From Candidatus Thioglobus sp. (lineage in GTDB: Bacteria > Pseudomonadota > Gammaproteobacteria > PS1 > Thioglobaceae): a stretch of 5,268 bases of DNA. The stretch is from positions 1 through 5,268 of the forward strand of contig QOAH01000073.1 in assembly GCA_003978185.1 (NCBI GenBank), written 5' to 3'. Shown one piece after another: positions 3,466-5,268 of this stretch; positions within the stretch are counted from its first letter, which is position 1; each line of letters starts with the position of its first letter. The position numbers were made by a program, and so were the translations under genes. Under the pieces are notes generated by a model, which worked only from the letters and a program-made list of their open reading frames with translations, did not search any database and was not told the origin of the DNA.

Positions 3466-5268
3466 ATGTTATTGAAATCAATCAAGGAAAATTCTAAAGG
3501 CGTAGTTACTTATGTGATTGTCGGCTTAATTTCACTTACTTTTGTTATAACAGCACTCTATGGTATTGACTTTAGTGGTTCGTCTAATGTTGTTGCCATT
3601 GTGAATGACGATGAGATTTCTCAGGATGATTTTCGATCAGAATTTAATGCTAAAAAACGACGTTTGCAGCAAGAATTAGATGAAAAATATACAGCTGAAT
3701 TTGATAATGCTCTCAAACAGTCAACACTTGAGTCAATGATTAATCGACGTTTGTTAAATCAGCTTGCTAGTGATTTGGGTCATGCAACGACAGGTAGGGA
3801 GTTGCAGGCATTAATTCACTCTAACAATGTTTTTAAAATCGATGGTAAGTTTTCCTTAGAAAAATATAAACAAATGTTGAGGCTGAATGGTTATAGCGAC
3901 ACACAATATGAAGCAGTGAAATCAACAGAGTTAACCCAAAGCCAAGTTAAATATAATTTATTGAACTCTGCTTTTGTAACGCCTTATGCTTTGCAAAACT
4001 TAAGCAAGCTAAACAATCAGCAGCGTAAATTTAGCTATATTAAACTAAGTGCTGATCAGTATAAAGGCAAGGTCAAGGTTGATATAAAAAGTGTTAAAGA
4101 GTATTACGACAAACAAGCAGAATCATTTTTCGAGCCGCAAAAAATTAAAGTTGATTTTATTGAATTATCATTGGGTGAGATTGCCAAAGACATAAAAGTT
4201 AATGATGATGAATTGTTTAATTTTTACGAGGATGAAAAAGAGCGCTTTACTACCGAGGAAGAGCGTCAAGCTCAACACATATTGGTTGAGTCTGAACAAC
4301 AAGCTGAGCAGATTGCCACTCAATTGAATTCAGGTGCTGATTTTGCTAAATTAGCCGAAACACATTCCTTAGATACAGGTTCAAAAGATGTTGGTGGTGA
4401 CTTAGGCTTCTTTACTTTGGGCGTAATGATGTCTGAATTTGAAGATAAAGTGTTTAGTATGAAGGTGGGCGAAGTGAGTTCACCAGTGAAAACTGAGTTT
4501 GGTTATCATGTGATTAAGTTAAACAATATTCAAACAGGTGCCGTTAAGCCTTTTGATGAAATTCGTGTTGAATTGATCGAGCTTTATACACAGCGTGCTG
4601 CGCAGAAATCACTTTACGATTTAACTGAACAGCTAACTAACCTCGCTTATGAAGCCAGTTTAGAAGAGGCATCTGATCAAATGAATTTAAAGCTTAACAC
4701 TTCTGAATTTTTTGCTCAAAATTCAACTGAATTTGGACCAAAGTTTGTGTCTGCAGCTTACAGTGATTTAGTACTAAATAAAGGTGAAAATTCTGAGCTA
4801 ATTGAATTATCTAAAGATAGGTTTGTAGTGCTGAGAGTTAAGGACAAATTAGCCGAGAGACAGAAATTATTTGATGAAGTGAAAGGTGAAATCAATACAC
4901 ACCTGACCACATTATTATCAAAGACTTTTATCGATAATATTGCCAAGCAAATTACAGACGCATTTACAAAGGGCGACAATAAAGCAGCCCAGGTATTGAT
5001 GGATAATAACCAACTTAAATGGAAAGAGGTAGGTTGGATTGGGCGCGATTCTGATAAGGCAGATGTTGTGATTGTTAACCAAGTATTTGCTTTACCTAAG
5101 CCAGCCAATGCCACAACTTATAGCGCACAGAGTCTAAGCAAGGGTCAATCTATTGTGATTGCATTATCAAAAGTTAAAACTACTGATGACACATCAGCTA
5201 AGGCTTTAGAGCGTTCTTTATTAAACTTTGAATCTGATGCAATGTTTAATAGTATTTTGACAACTTTA
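3466..5268 (+). CDS. ppiD: PpiD, membrane-anchored periplasmic chaperone with a parvulin domain (3' end cut by the window)
   Basis: PpiD sits at the SecYEG exit in the inner membrane and binds newly exported proteins. The frame is open for 601 codons with no stop. E. coli PpiD has 623 residues, so only the last few tens are probably missing. Order of parts: a short basic cytoplasmic start (MLLKSIKENSKG), one membrane span at about residues 12-34, and a SurA-like N-terminal chaperone region to about 180. The parvulin domain covers about 266-355, followed by a C-terminal chaperone region. The domain has the full parvulin look: HILV (His271), HSLD (Asp303), GGDLGFF (310-316), Met322/Phe325 and FGYHVIKL (His348). 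The C-terminal VFALPKPA (552-559) matches the E. coli family block. An in-frame TAA at 3454 makes the ATG at 3466 the first possible start. It has no Shine-Dalgarno. The hupB-tRNA-ppiD context supports the call over SurA or PrsA. Confidence 0.94.
   Translation, partial: MLLKSIKENSKGVVTYVIVGLISLTFVITALYGIDFSGSSNVVAIVNDDEISQDDFRSEFNAKKRRLQQELDEKYTAEFDNALKQSTLESMINRRLLNQLASDLGHATTGRELQALIHSNNVFKIDGKFSLEKYKQMLRLNGYSDTQYEAVKSTELTQSQVKYNLLNSAFVTPYALQNLSKLNNQQRKFSYIKLSADQYKGKVKVDIKSVKEYYDKQAESFFEPQKIKVDFIELSLGEIAKDIKVNDDELFNFYEDEKERFTTEEERQAQHILVESEQQAEQIATQLNSGADFAKLAETHSLDTGSKDVGGDLGFFTLGVMMSEFEDKVFSMKVGEVSSPVKTEFGYHVIKLNNIQTGAVKPFDEIRVELIELYTQRAAQKSLYDLTEQLTNLAYEASLEEASDQMNLKLNTSEFFAQNSTEFGPKFVSAAYSDLVLNKGENSELIELSKDRFVVLRVKDKLAERQKLFDEVKGEINTHLTTLLSKTFIDNIAKQITDAFTKGDNKAAQVLMDNNQLKWKEVGWIGRDSDKADVVIVNQVFALPKPANATTYSAQSLSKGQSIVIALSKVKTTDDTSAKALERSLLNFESDAMFNSILTTL

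Noticed and set aside
4758..5114. 118-codon - strand frame opposite ppiD
   Set aside because: It is inside ppiD, whose forward frame matches the family here (VFALPKPA block); no motif or promoter supports the reverse frame.

Overview
The window is an AT-rich stretch of bacterial chromosome, tightly packed and coding almost entirely on the + strand. It reads as a gammaproteobacterium with a small, streamlined genome. The CcmC, CcmE, CcmG, HU and PpiD proteins are all of gammaproteobacterial type, hupB sits upstream of ppiD as in that class, and intergenic gaps are short. The low GC and protein style suggest the sulfur-oxidising SUP05/Thioglobus group and its symbiont relatives, but that is an impression without a database search. 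I see no insertion sequence, CRISPR array, phage gene or obvious foreign island.

Layout. Bases 1-60 hold the last 19 codons of an unidentified gene. It is followed after 4 bases by tsaB (tRNA t6A modification). After a 30-base gap comes a compact cytochrome c maturation cluster, ccmC-ccmD-ccmE-ccmG (746-2606), with overlapping or nearly touching genes. ccmD (52 codons) is easily missed. The ccmF gene that normally lies between ccmE and ccmG is absent here, and ccmA/ccmB are not directly upstream. A weak terminator closes the cluster.

A new unit starts with a strong sigma70-type promoter and a leader full of short palindromes, driving the nucleoid protein gene hupB (2755-3030). A strong hairpin terminator follows, and its T-tract directly touches the 5' end of tRNA-Val(TAC). 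tRNA-Asp(GTC) comes 12 bases later, and a second good terminator ends the tRNA pair. The last gene is ppiD (3466 to the window edge), a membrane-anchored periplasmic chaperone of the parvulin family. It runs off the end, probably only a few tens of codons short of its stop.

How the genes work together. The ccm genes handle heme on its way to apocytochrome c: CcmC and CcmD load heme on CcmE, and CcmG keeps the apocytochrome thiols reduced. TsaB and the two tRNAs serve translation. HU compacts DNA. PpiD helps newly exported proteins at the inner membrane. The most interesting observation is regulatory: a TATAAT box with a GC-rich discriminator lies just before the hupB terminator. It appears placed so that tRNA transcripts start inside the terminator's left arm and so escape it. 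The window otherwise looks like ordinary core genome, and I found no convincing new biological system.
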